64,000 bases of DNA from Candidatus Poribacteria bacterium (GTDB lineage Bacteria > Poribacteria > WGA-4E > WGA-3G): positions 27,814 to 91,813 of the forward strand of contig JAJEDB010000128.1 of NCBI GenBank assembly GCA_022821725.1, given 5' to 3'. The stretch's first letter is position 1. Each line of letters opens with the position of its first letter. The position numbers were made by a program, and so were the translations under genes. Shown here piece after piece: positions 34,201 to 42,327 of this stretch. The notes beneath the pieces are model-generated. The model saw nothing but the letters and a program-made list of their open reading frames with translations, was not told the DNA's origin and ran no database searches.

Positions 34201-35105
34201 GGCAAGAGATCCCCGGCTAATTGTTCGATCGTGAACTGGTCAAATGGCATATTTTGATTGAATGCCTCGATGACCCAGTCGCGATAGGGCCACATTTCAC
34301 GGTAGTTATCTAAATGAAGTCCGTGTGTGTCGCCGTAACGTGCGACATCTAACCAGAAGCGTCCGAGATGTTCACCGTATTCCGGCTTTGCCATGAAGGC
34401 ATCAATCACTTTTGCGTAAGCCTCGGGTGAATCGTCTGCGAGAAATTGGTGAATTTCCTCACGCGTCGGGGGTAAGCCAGTGAGATCAAGGCTTAGGCGT
34501 CGGATGAGGGTCCGCTTATCGGCTTCGTTTGCGGGGTGTAAACCTTCTTTTTCAAGGCGTGAGAGTATGAACGCATCAATGGGATTTCGGACCCAGGCTC
34601 CGTCCTTGACAGCAGGTGGCGTTGGACGGACGGGTGTGGTGAATGCCCAGTGCTCTTCCCATTTCGCACCTTCTTGGATCCACTGTGTAATCGCTTCAAT
34701 TTGTTCCGGTGTCAGCGTCTTGTTGAAACCCGCAGGCGGCATGCGGTAATTGTCATCGTTAGAGGTGACGCGAATGTGGAGTTCGCTCTCTTCGGGTTTA
34801 CCCGGAACGATGACCGGATATCCGCTCGGTTCAGAGAACGCTCCGGCTTTCGTATCAATCCGTAGGTTGGCTTGCCGACTCTTCGCGTCGGGTCCGTGGC
34901 AAGCATAGCAGTTATCCGAAAGGATCGGGCGGATGTCGAGATTGTAATTAAGGGGGGTTTGTGGCGTTTCGTGATGTTCCGCAGCGGCAGTCGGAAGTCC
35001 CAATACGGCGAGACAGAAACATACCAACAAGGTGCCCGTTAGTGGAATCGTATTGTTAGCAGTCTTCACTGGTGTTCTCTCCCTTTTCAGCGTTTTAGGC
35101 AGCAA
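31251..35105 (-). CDS. Exported cytochrome with DUF1549 and DUF1553 domains (PSCyt1 type)
   Basis: A 1284-aa protein. After a signal peptide (to about residue 41) comes a planctomycete-type cytochrome c module with haem motif CYACH (66-70), then DUF1549 ([19 protein letters not shown] ... [19 protein letters not shown] ... [18 protein letters not shown], with a second CxxCH). The middle holds an unusual Glu/Thr/Ala-rich linker (about 525-610, rich in AEAQAE/ENTDT) and a beta-rich region ([13 protein letters not shown]...[16 protein letters not shown]) that resembles PA14- or CBM-like folds. DUF1553 ([24 protein letters not shown]...) forms the C-terminal third. Presumed periplasmic electron-transfer/carbohydrate protein; partner DUF1501 is 20 bp downstream. 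Confidence 0.88.
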   Translation of the reverse strand: [1284 protein letters not shown]

Positions 35106-35280
35106 TGCGGCGTAAAAGACGCACGCTGCAGCTTGCTATAACGATATTAGCAATTGTGACGCTTCGTTAACAAAAAGGTTTAGCAATATTACGCTATTTT
35201 ACGATGCGGTTGCATTTTTGTCAAATATTTCTGATTCTGATTGTCCAAATCTTGTGTATACTCAATCGTGAGGTGAAATC

Positions 35281-36045
35281 CTACTCGACCCCAATCTTCT
35301 CAAAGATGATAACATGCTGCCACGGCAGGTCATCGAGCGTTTCTACCCACACAAGCGGATGCGGGGTCGCCTCTTTAATCACCTGCAACTCACTCATCTT
35401 GTGCAAACGCTTGATCGGCACACGCCGGTCTTCGGCGCGGTATTCCACAAAAACAACCCTGCCGCCCGTTTTGAGACCCCGGCAGATGTTCTGCAGCATC
35501 TCATACGGATGCGAAAACTCGTGGTAGACATCCACCATAATCGCTACGTCTACGGATGCCGGTGGCAATCTCGGGTCGGTGATGGTGCCTAAGACCCCTT
35601 TGACGTTCGTGATCCCTGCCGCCGTCATTTTCTCATCAAGCAGGTCGAGCATCTCCTGCTGAATATCAACGCCGTAAATGGTGCCTGTCTCACCGATTTT
35701 CGGAGCGATCCGCCGAGCGATGTAACCCGTCCCAACACCGATATCCGCCACGACATCCCCTTCTTTGAGTTTCAGCAGTTCGACGAGGATGTTTGGCATC
35801 TCTTCGCGTTCACGTTCCGGACGCTCCAACCAGTCCGCGCCTTGGTGTCCCATCACGTGAGAGATTTCGCGTCCCATGTAGAATTTTCCAATACCGTCTC
35901 GGCTTGGCGTTCTCTGTTCATAACGCGTGCTGGCTGGACGCTCCGCATTTTGCGCATTTATGGCGTGACTCAGTAAGAGCGCCACGCTAACAATCAGCAA
36001 TTTCAGAGTGGGCTGTTTAGTCAACTCGCCAAGTTTTCTGAGCAT
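35281..36045 (-). CDS. Exported SAM-dependent methyltransferase-like protein
   Basis: A 254-aa protein. Residues 1-32 look like a cleavable signal peptide (LKLLIVSVALLLSHAINAQ). The rest is a class I Rossmann methyltransferase: DVVADIGVGTGYIARRIAP (motif I, SAM binding), YGVDIQQEML (motif II) and VDVAIMVDVYHEF (motif IV). The stretch FYMGREISHVMGHQGADWLERPERE precedes the domain and recurs in homologues of this type. A SAM enzyme outside the cytoplasm would have no obvious methyl donor, so the protein may be non-catalytic or the signal may act as an anchor. Start ATG 36045 with GGGAG 8 bp upstream. Confidence 0.8.
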   Translation of the reverse strand: MLRKLGELTKQPTLKLLIVSVALLLSHAINAQNAERPASTRYEQRTPSRDGIGKFYMGREISHVMGHQGADWLERPEREREEMPNILVELLKLKEGDVVADIGVGTGYIARRIAPKIGETGTIYGVDIQQEMLDLLDEKMTAAGITNVKGVLGTITDPRLPPASVDVAIMVDVYHEFSHPYEMLQNICRGLKTGGRVVFVEYRAEDRRVPIKRLHKMSELQVIKEATPHPLVWVETLDDLPWQHVIIFEKIGVE

Positions 36046-36105
36046 CAATTTGACTCCCTATTTTTCTAATCCTGTCGATCCTTAAATCCTGATTCAGTAG
36101 GTAAT

Positions 36106-37149
36106 TCACCACCTTCCGAGGTAGAGCCCTCGGTTTTCCATCGGCATCGGCACTCGGCGCCCCTGCTGCCGTTGTGAGTCAACGATTGCGAAGACCATCT
36201 CCGTGCTTCGGTGTGCGAGGTGGATATTGCCTTGTGTCTCGGTATCGGTTTCAATCGCATCGACGATGTCTTCAATACAACCCACTGTGCCGCTCTTCCG
36301 TTCGTAGGGTGGGAATTCCGCTTCCAAAATCTCGTTAAACTCCCCTTGTCGTTTTCGGAGATGGAAACCGAGTCCGTTATTGAGGGCACGCACTGTGCCT
36401 TCGCTACAGTTCACCTCAAATTCATAAGCCGTGCCGGGAATACTGATGCCGTTAATGCCGTTCTGAAAACGGATGAATCCCATGACGATCCCGGGATCGG
36501 TGTCGGTGCGGTTGTCCTCAAAATCGGCATCATCAACAGCAACGTTGCCTTGGACGTATTCTATTGGAGAATCGCTTGCTAAAAAGAGAAGCATATCCGC
36601 AGCATGCGTGTAACCCCAAAGCGCGGAACCTCCGCTATAAGCGATGATAGATCGTCTTTCACCGAGTTCACCGCTTTCGAGGAGCTCGCGCATTTTGATA
36701 TAGCCCGGCGTGTAACGCCGCTGCGTGCCGAGATTGAACTTGACATTGTATTTTTCACACACCGCTACCATGGCATCGGCTTCTTCCATAGACGCACACA
36801 GCGGTTTATCACAATAGATGCCTTTCACACCGTTTTCTGCCGCGAATTGCGTGATGTCCGCATGATTTCCAGGGCGTGTCGCGATACTGACAATATCCGG
36901 TTTCTCCGCGACAATCATCTCTTGATAGTCTAAGTAGTATTTCGGGATATTCCATTTGTTGCAGACGTATTGTGCCTTCTCTTCGACGACATCTGCAGCG
37001 GCGACAATGTCTGTCCGCTCGAAAGCGGTATACCCTGCGGCGTGTGAATAGGGCAATGCCCCGTGCGGTGTCGCACGGACCTCTTCATCAATTGTGCCAC
37101 CCATTCTGCCACAGCCAACGATGCAAGCACGATATTGATTCGTTCCCAT
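36106..37149 (-). CDS. Gfo/Idh/MocA family oxidoreductase
   Basis: A 347-aa NAD(P)-dependent dehydrogenase-like protein. Nucleotide-binding GCGRMG near residue 13; the family EKP loop reads CDKPLCA; LGTQRRYTPGYIKMRELLESGELG and ALWGYTHAADMLLFLASDSP belong to the C-terminal domain. Start ATG 37149 follows directly on the inverted repeat module (CCGCAAGGAATAATTAAAAA on the minus strand), which supplies AAGGAA as ribosome-binding site. Substrate unknown. Confidence 0.88.
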   Translation of the reverse strand: MGTNQYRACIVGCGRMGGTIDEEVRATPHGALPYSHAAGYTAFERTDIVAAADVVEEKAQYVCNKWNIPKYYLDYQEMIVAEKPDIVSIATRPGNHADITQFAAENGVKGIYCDKPLCASMEEADAMVAVCEKYNVKFNLGTQRRYTPGYIKMRELLESGELGERRSIIAYSGGSALWGYTHAADMLLFLASDSPIEYVQGNVAVDDADFEDNRTDTDPGIVMGFIRFQNGINGISIPGTAYEFEVNCSEGTVRALNNGLGFHLRKRQGEFNEILEAEFPPYERKSGTVGCIEDIVDAIETDTETQGNIHLAHRSTEMVFAIVDSQRQQGRRVPMPMENRGLYLGRW

Positions 37150-37256
37150 TTTTTAATTATTCCTTGCGGTTAAACAACGTGCGTTTGGACTTTGATATGC
37201 GTTTCTCAAATCTGAAGAAATACCCTATCAAAAACCCTGCGCCGTTGTTGCAGGCT
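37150..37256 (-). repeat. Mosaic repeat, minus-strand copy supplying the RBS of the gene at 37149
   Basis: On the minus strand it runs from the palindromic module AGCCTGCAACAACGGCGCAG (37236-37256) through GGTTTTTGATAGGGTATTTC to the end module CCGCAAGGAATAATTAAAAA, with ATG next. Confidence 0.85.
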
Positions 37257-37317
37257 ACGGGTTTGGTAGAAAGACGAAAATTGTTTTCACCCGTAGCAGG
37301 TCCTGTTAGAAATACAT

Positions 37318-38157
37318 TTATACACTTAACGCTACAATGTCTTGTTTGACGATCTCTTTCGTATGTCCATAAGACGCGGTTTGCACCAGTTCCTGAACTT
37401 CGGGTGTTAACCGGTTGATGATTGTTTCCGGCAGCGTCGGATTCCCCTCATATTGTGGGCGATAGCGGAGAATCAGGAAGCGTCTGTCGCGATCCTTCGG
37501 TTTCCACCGCAAAACACCGTGTGTCAAGAGTTCAGAGATGACAACGAAATCCCCTGCCTTGGGAGTGATATTCGTAAAAACGTCATCCGGTTCGGGATCA
37601 ATGCCATCGGGTCCCGGCGTTAAAAGATCTTCAGGTCTCTCAAATTTGCTCTTATGCGAACCGGGGATAACAATAAGCCCGCCGTCACCGGGCTGCACAT
37701 CTGTCAGATAGAAGAACGCCACGAAATCGTTGCAGTAAATGTGGCTGTGCTGAACCTCGTAACGGGTGAGCCAGTGCCGTCCCTCACGTGCGCAGTGCAA
37801 ACCTGCTGGATTTGTCCCCATCGGTTGCCTGTCCGGGTTGTGCTGTTCGAGTGTAAGCGTGCCAGTGACAAACCGGGGTTTGTCGAAGGTAAACTCTTTG
37901 ATAAGGGGCCAGATAGCCGGATGCACTGTCATCGCTTCAAGTGACCGATCAAAGGCGAATCCGTGTTCATATCTGCCGCCTTTGCCGGGTTCCAAGTCGC
38001 GCGGACGCGTCGTAAATTCTTCGGGACGTTCGTCAAGAGACATGTGGATATACCGATCCACAGCCGCCTGTGCTTCCTTTAGGGCATCGCCTTTGACTGC
38101 GTCCTCGATGTGCAAATAGCCTGTAACGTCAAACAGATAGCGTTGTTCTGGTGTCAT
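37318..38157 (-). CDS. Phytanoyl-CoA dioxygenase (PhyH) family protein
   Basis: A 279-aa Fe(II)/2-oxoglutarate oxygenase-like protein. DVTGYLHIEDAVKGDALKEAQ is the PhyH N-terminus, FFYLTDVQPGDGGLIVIPGSHKS the core strand, and ELLTHGVLRWKPKDRDRRFL the distal His and Arg that bind iron and 2-oxoglutarate. I cannot point to a clean HxD at the first iron site (LHCARE and HSHIYCND are the candidates), so activity is likely but not certain. Start at ATG 38157 with AAAAGGAG 6 bp upstream; the frame opens 17 codons earlier without an RBS. PhyH proteins are abundant in Poribacteria. Confidence 0.82.
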   Translation of the reverse strand: MTPEQRYLFDVTGYLHIEDAVKGDALKEAQAAVDRYIHMSLDERPEEFTTRPRDLEPGKGGRYEHGFAFDRSLEAMTVHPAIWPLIKEFTFDKPRFVTGTLTLEQHNPDRQPMGTNPAGLHCAREGRHWLTRYEVQHSHIYCNDFVAFFYLTDVQPGDGGLIVIPGSHKSKFERPEDLLTPGPDGIDPEPDDVFTNITPKAGDFVVISELLTHGVLRWKPKDRDRRFLILRYRPQYEGNPTLPETIINRLTPEVQELVQTASYGHTKEIVKQDIVALSV

Positions 38158-38252
38158 TTTCGCTCCTTTTAGGTTATCTGGACATGTTCGCTTTCCTGAA
38201 TTATACACACCCTTTTAGTTTCCGTCAAATGTCTTTTTGTTAAAAGATACAC

Positions 38253-38281
38253 TTGCACACTGCCCCTTTCTGTAGTAAAAT
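38253..38281 (+). promoter_or_regulatory. Sigma-70-type promoter
   Basis: TTGCAC (38253-38258), 17-bp spacer, TAAAAT (38276-38281), 26 bp before ATG 38308 of the isomerase-like gene. Confidence 0.65.
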
Positions 38282-38307
38282 GTCTGAAAACGAAACAGAG
38301 GTTGTGT

Positions 38308-39222
38308 ATGAAACTCGGATTTGTGAGTGCAATTTTGCCGGAGCAAACATTGGCAGAAGTGGTCCAGTTCGCGGCGGACACCGGTTATGATTGCGTTGAA
38401 TTGATGTGCTGGCCCAAAGGAAAAGCCGAACGCCGTTACGCCGGTGTTACGCATGTGGATGCGGCGGAACTTTCCGAAAAGGAAGCGGATGAAATCCTAC
38501 AATGCGTCTCGGATGCCGGGATAACCATCAGCGGGTTAGGCTACTATCCCAACCCGCTAACACCCGATGAAGCGGAAGCCGCTATCTATAGCGAACACCT
38601 CAAAAAACTGATTCTGGCAGCGGAACGTCTGTCGGTAGACATCGTGAATACTTTTATCGGTAGAGACCAGACCCGCACGATAGATGAGAATTGGCACCGC
38701 TTCAAACAGGTATGGAAACCCTTAATCCAATTCGCCGCCGACCACGGTATTCGCATCGGGATTGAGAATTGCCCGATGTTCTTCACCGAGGACGAATGGC
38801 CCGCCGGACAAAACCTCGCCTATTGCCCCGCGGTTTGGGAACGGATGTTTGAAGAGATTCCCGCCCCGAATTTCGGACTCAACTTCGATCCCTCGCATTG
38901 TATCTGGCTTCAGATGGACTACCTGAAACCGCTCGTGACCTTTGCGGATCGGATCTTCCACGTGCATGCAAAGGACGCTCGGTTGGACAGAGCGAAACTT
39001 GATGAGGTGGGCATCCTCGCAACGCCGTTGTCGTATCATACGCCGAAACTGCCGGGATTGGGTGATGTCGATTGGGGCAGTTTCTTCTCCGTTTTGAGCG
39101 ATACCGGTTATCAAGGAGCAGTCTGCGTTGAGGTAGAGGATCGAGCGTATGAAGCGACCTTAGAGACGCGGCAGCGCGCCTTAAACCAAAGCCATATCTT
39201 CCTGAGACAATTCATCGGATAA
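38308..39222 (+). CDS. Sugar phosphate isomerase/epimerase-like TIM-barrel protein
   Basis: A 304-aa AP-endonuclease-2/xylose-isomerase-like barrel. IGIENCPMF supplies a metal-binding Glu, [14 protein letters not shown]sp and His, and [11 protein letters not shown] and [11 protein letters not shown] the later ligands, as in IolE/IolI and hydroxypyruvate isomerase-type proteins. Probably isomerises or epimerises a sugar or cyclitol derivative in the cytoplasm. RBS CAGAGG 6 bp before ATG 38308, and a good promoter upstream. Followed 8 bp later by the KBL/BioF-type synthase. Confidence 0.87.
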   Translation: MKLGFVSAILPEQTLAEVVQFAADTGYDCVELMCWPKGKAERRYAGVTHVDAAELSEKEADEILQCVSDAGITISGLGYYPNPLTPDEAEAAIYSEHLKKLILAAERLSVDIVNTFIGRDQTRTIDENWHRFKQVWKPLIQFAADHGIRIGIENCPMFFTEDEWPAGQNLAYCPAVWERMFEEIPAPNFGLNFDPSHCIWLQMDYLKPLVTFADRIFHVHAKDARLDRAKLDEVGILATPLSYHTPKLPGLGDVDWGSFFSVLSDTGYQGAVCVEVEDRAYEATLETRQRALNQSHIFLRQFIG

Positions 39223-39230
39223 ATCTGCTT

Positions 39231-40415
39231 ATGACTCACCTGACCGAACCGCAAGGTAAATTAAAAAATTGGTTAGATACAGAACGCTCAACACTGGAGG
39301 AAGCCGGTTTACGCCGCCACCTCCGCACCGTCAGGAGTGCCCCAACAGGGACAATTAATCTGGATGGACGCGATGTTGTATTGCTCGGTTCAAACAACTA
39401 TCTGGGGTTAAGCACGCATCCGAAGGTGATCGCTGCCGCTGTCGAGGCGACGCGGGCGTTTGGCACTGGGGCAAGCGGTTCACGCCTCATTTCCGGGAAT
39501 AGCGAACGCTATACGAGTTTGGAAACCAATCTTGCGGAGGTAAAGGGGACCGAAGCCGCACTCGTCTTCAGTTCCGGCTATGCTGCGAATACGAGTGTGA
39601 TTCCCGTGCTTGCCGGGGAAGGCGACCTCATCCTAAGCGATGCGCTTAACCATGCCAGTATCATAGACGGATGCCGTCTCAGCCGTGCCACCAAAGAAGT
39701 CTATCGACACTGCGATATGGAACACCTCAGATCCCTGCTATCAGAATCCCATGCCTTTCAGCGACGACTCGTTGTGACAGACGGCGTTTTCAGCATGGAC
39801 GGCGATATTGCGCCCCTACCCGATATTTGTAATCTCGCTGCAGCGCACGATGCAATGGTGCTGGTAGATGATGCACACGGGTTTGGCGTCTTAGGGGAGA
39901 ACGGAAGCGGGACCCTCGCGCATTTCGGATTGGGAGGGGAAAACATTATTCAGATGGGCACGCTCAGCAAGGCGGTTGGCGCCCTCGGTGGGTATATCGC
40001 GGGGAGCCATGCCTTGATTGAGGTGCTCGTCAACCGTGCACGTGGCTTCATCTTCACGACAGGACTTCCACCGGCGACAGTGGCTGCTGCGGATGCAGCC
40101 CTTGATGTTATGCGATCTGAACCCCAATTGCGGCAACGCCTATTCTCGCACGCAAAACGTCTTAAGACGGTGTTGATTGATTTAGGGTATACCCTATTGC
40201 CGAGCGAAACACAAATCCTACCAGTCGTATTGGGGCGTCCGCAACGGGCAACAAATGTGGCAGAAGCACTACTCACAGCGGGCGTGTTCGCACCAGCGAT
40301 CCGTCCTCCGGCTGTACCGACCGGAACGAGTCGATTAAGGCTGACCGTCATGGCAACGCATACGGAAGCGGAGATCCAACGCGCGATTGATGCATTTGCA
40401 GCAGTCCTTTCCTGA
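39231..40415 (+). CDS. Alpha-oxoamine synthase (8-amino-7-oxononanoate synthase/KBL type)
   Basis: PLP enzyme that condenses an amino acid with an acyl-CoA (BioF: L-alanine + pimeloyl-CoA/ACP; KBL: glycine + acetyl-CoA), 394 aa. Motifs: LLGSNNYLGLSTHP, GTGASGSRLISGN, VDDAHGFGVLG (pyridine-nitrogen Asp), and GTLSKAVGALGG with the Schiff-base Lys. Start at ATG 39231, 8 bp after the isomerase stop. Residues 5-13 (TEPQGKLKN) are encoded by a copy of the dispersed repeat (GACCGAACCGCAAGGTAAAT); the family's normal N-terminus begins around WLDTERSTL, so the repeat has added residues at the start. The specific substrate is not decidable; no other biotin genes are nearby. Confidence 0.88.
   Translation: MTHLTEPQGKLKNWLDTERSTLEEAGLRRHLRTVRSAPTGTINLDGRDVVLLGSNNYLGLSTHPKVIAAAVEATRAFGTGASGSRLISGNSERYTSLETNLAEVKGTEAALVFSSGYAANTSVIPVLAGEGDLILSDALNHASIIDGCRLSRATKEVYRHCDMEHLRSLLSESHAFQRRLVVTDGVFSMDGDIAPLPDICNLAAAHDAMVLVDDAHGFGVLGENGSGTLAHFGLGGENIIQMGTLSKAVGALGGYIAGSHALIEVLVNRARGFIFTTGLPPATVAAADAALDVMRSEPQLRQRLFSHAKRLKTVLIDLGYTLLPSETQILPVVLGRPQRATNVAEALLTAGVFAPAIRPPAVPTGTSRLRLTVMATHTEAEIQRAIDAFAAVLS
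39242..39270 (+). repeat. Mosaic repeat end module encoding the N-terminus of the BioF/KBL-type protein
   Basis: GACCGAACCGCAAGGTAAAT followed by TAAAAAATT, identical in its first 16 bases to the copy at 63834-63863. Confidence 0.8.
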
Positions 40416-40425
40416 ATTTCATCTC

Positions 40426-40454
40426 TTGAATTTTTTTTCCCTTCATGCTAAAAT
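40426..40454 (+). promoter_or_regulatory. Sigma-70-type promoter
   Basis: TTGAAT (40426-40431), 17-bp spacer, TAAAAT (40449-40454), 33 bp before the cupin start codon. Confidence 0.6.
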
Positions 40455-40487
40455 TAGGCAAATCTTAAGAAAGACGGTAAATCAGAA

Positions 40488-40901
40488 ATGAGTGCAAAAG
40501 CACATATCATCGACTTTGAGAAACAGAACCCTATCGACCGAGGCACCGGCGTGAAAACCGTCCCGTTAGCCGGTAAATGGATTGATTCCACATCACTTAC
40601 CAACGGCGTGACAATGTTTGACCCAGGCGCAGCGATCGCACGCCACTACCACAACTGCGATGAATCCGTTACAATTCTTGAAGGCGAAGCCTCCTGTGAG
40701 GTTGATGGTGAAGTCTTTGCCATGAAAGCCTTTGACACGACATTTGTTCCAGCGGGTATCCCGCATCGGTTTTGGAATGAGAGCGATGCACCCATGAAAA
40801 TCCTATGGACCTATGCGTCTGTCAGCGTGACCCGCACCTTTACAGAGACAGGCGAAACCGTGGCACATTTGTCCGCGGGGGATCAGGCGGTTGTCAAATA
40901 A
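40488..40901 (+). CDS. Cupin-domain protein
   Basis: A 137-aa single-domain cupin. The metal site is seen in ARHYHNCDESVTILEGEA (two His and Glu, cupin motif 1) and GIPHRFWNES (final His, motif 2). Such small cupins act as isomerases, dioxygenases or sensors; the role here is unknown. Own promoter upstream. Followed by a 187-bp gap filled with two copies of the mosaic repeat. Confidence 0.85.
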   Translation: MSAKAHIIDFEKQNPIDRGTGVKTVPLAGKWIDSTSLTNGVTMFDPGAAIARHYHNCDESVTILEGEASCEVDGEVFAMKAFDTTFVPAGIPHRFWNESDAPMKILWTYASVSVTRTFTETGETVAHLSAGDQAVVK

Positions 40902-40915
40902 TGGGTTTTAATTAT

Positions 40916-40935
40916 CCGCAAGGAAAAATTAAAAT
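40916..40935 (+). repeat. Mosaic repeat end module (isolated)
   Basis: CCGCAAGGAAAAATTAAAAT with no gene start behind it; it lies 14 bp after the cupin gene. Confidence 0.75.
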
Positions 40936-40983
40936 ACGAACCGATGATTATTTTCTATGTCCTTCCTAAAATCGGATCCCGAG

Positions 40984-41088
40984 TCCGTAACGAAGTGGAG
41001 GGGTTTTTGTTAGGGCGTTTCTTCAACTCGAACACGAAAAGCATTAGATTCACAGATGCTATGACTTATCCGCAAGGAAAAATTAAAA
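40984..41088 (+). repeat. Mosaic repeat, long copy ending at the start of the M20 peptidase
   Basis: GTCCGTAACGAAGTGGAGG, GGTTTTTGTTAGGGCGTTTC, variable middle, then CCGCAAGGAAAAATTAAAA immediately followed by ATG (41089-41091). Confidence 0.85.
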
Positions 41089-42327
41089 ATGTCCGTTCAA
41101 GCCTATATTAAGGACAATCAAGCCGCGCTTTGTGCCTTGCTTCAGGAACTCGTCAGGATTCCCACTGTCAACCCACCCGGCGAAAATTATGCCGAAATTG
41201 TTGGGCTACTGGACGCGAAGTGTCAGGCATTGGGGATGCAGACGCAGATTGCCGAGGTCCCCACAGCGCGTGCTGCGCAGGTTATCCCGAATGCCGAAAG
41301 CCATCCACGCCTGAATCTCATTGCTCGTTGGGATATCGGGGCAGAGAAGACAGTCCATTTCAACGCACACTACGATGTGGTCCCCGTTGCGGGAGACTGG
41401 CGTTTCAATGACCCATTCAGCGGCGAGATTGAGGGTGAATGGCTTTATGGACGTGGTGCCGACGATATGAAAGATGCCATTGCTGCCCTTCTGTTCGCAA
41501 TTCAGGCGGTTCAAGAGACGGGTGTCAAACCGCAGTTTAACATTGAGTGTTCTTTCACCTGTGATGAGGAGACCGGCGGCGAGTTAGGCGCCGGGTATGT
41601 CGTTGAGGAAGGGTTGGTTCATGCGGATTACGTCGTCAATTGTGAAGGCGGTTCGGAGATGAACATCGGCAATGGGCATAATGGGGTCCTCTGGTTAGAG
41701 GTTGAAGTCCAAGGCAAAGCAGCGCACGGGGCGCAGCCAGATAAGGGAATAAACGCCTTTGAGAAGGCTGCTGAACTCGTGACAGCGTTACAACGGGTTA
41801 AGCGGAATTTGAGGTCGCCTGAGCGTGCATTTAAACTCACGGATGGCAGTGATCGTTATCCGACAGTGAACATCGGTGGTACGTTCCGCGGCACCGATGG
41901 CGATAAAGTCAACACCGTTCCGGCGCGCGTCACGTTCTCTATTGATCGGCGGATTACACCCAACGAGGAGCTGGAATTTGCCGAACTCGAGTTGCGGGAG
42001 GCGATTTCTGGGGCGTGCCAATACTATCCCGATTTGGTCGCAGAGGCGCGAGCCATCTTGCGTATTGAGCCGTGTTTAACGGATATCGACTCACCGATAG
42101 CACAGGCATTCGCCGATGCAGTGCGTAGAGTCCGTTTCAATCAGCCGAGATTTAAAGGCACTACCGGATTTACAGACTTGCACTATTTCGTCAATACAGG
42201 CTTACCCGGCGTTGGTTACGGACCGAGTGGCGAGGGTGGGCACGCCATAAATGAGCGCGTGCATATTCCCGATCTCGTGCGGACTTCTGCTATCTATGCA
42301 ACCTTCATGACCCGCGCGGACCTGTGA
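41089..42327 (+). CDS. M20-family metallopeptidase (ArgE/DapE/ACY1 type)
   Basis: Zinc-dependent deacylase or dipeptidase, 412 aa. Catalytic and metal-binding blocks: FNAHYDVVPV (first His and catalytic Asp), YGRGADDMKDAIAA (bridging Asp), TCDEETGGELGA (catalytic Glu) and a late GHAINERVHIPD His. The dimerisation lid has VEVQGKAAHGAQPDKGINAF. Its ATG is joined directly to the repeat end module, which supplies the AAGGA ribosome-binding sequence. The next gene overlaps its stop (ATGA). Substrate undetermined. Confidence 0.9.
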   Translation: MSVQAYIKDNQAALCALLQELVRIPTVNPPGENYAEIVGLLDAKCQALGMQTQIAEVPTARAAQVIPNAESHPRLNLIARWDIGAEKTVHFNAHYDVVPVAGDWRFNDPFSGEIEGEWLYGRGADDMKDAIAALLFAIQAVQETGVKPQFNIECSFTCDEETGGELGAGYVVEEGLVHADYVVNCEGGSEMNIGNGHNGVLWLEVEVQGKAAHGAQPDKGINAFEKAAELVTALQRVKRNLRSPERAFKLTDGSDRYPTVNIGGTFRGTDGDKVNTVPARVTFSIDRRITPNEELEFAELELREAISGACQYYPDLVAEARAILRIEPCLTDIDSPIAQAFADAVRRVRFNQPRFKGTTGFTDLHYFVNTGLPGVGYGPSGEGGHAINERVHIPDLVRTSAIYATFMTRADL

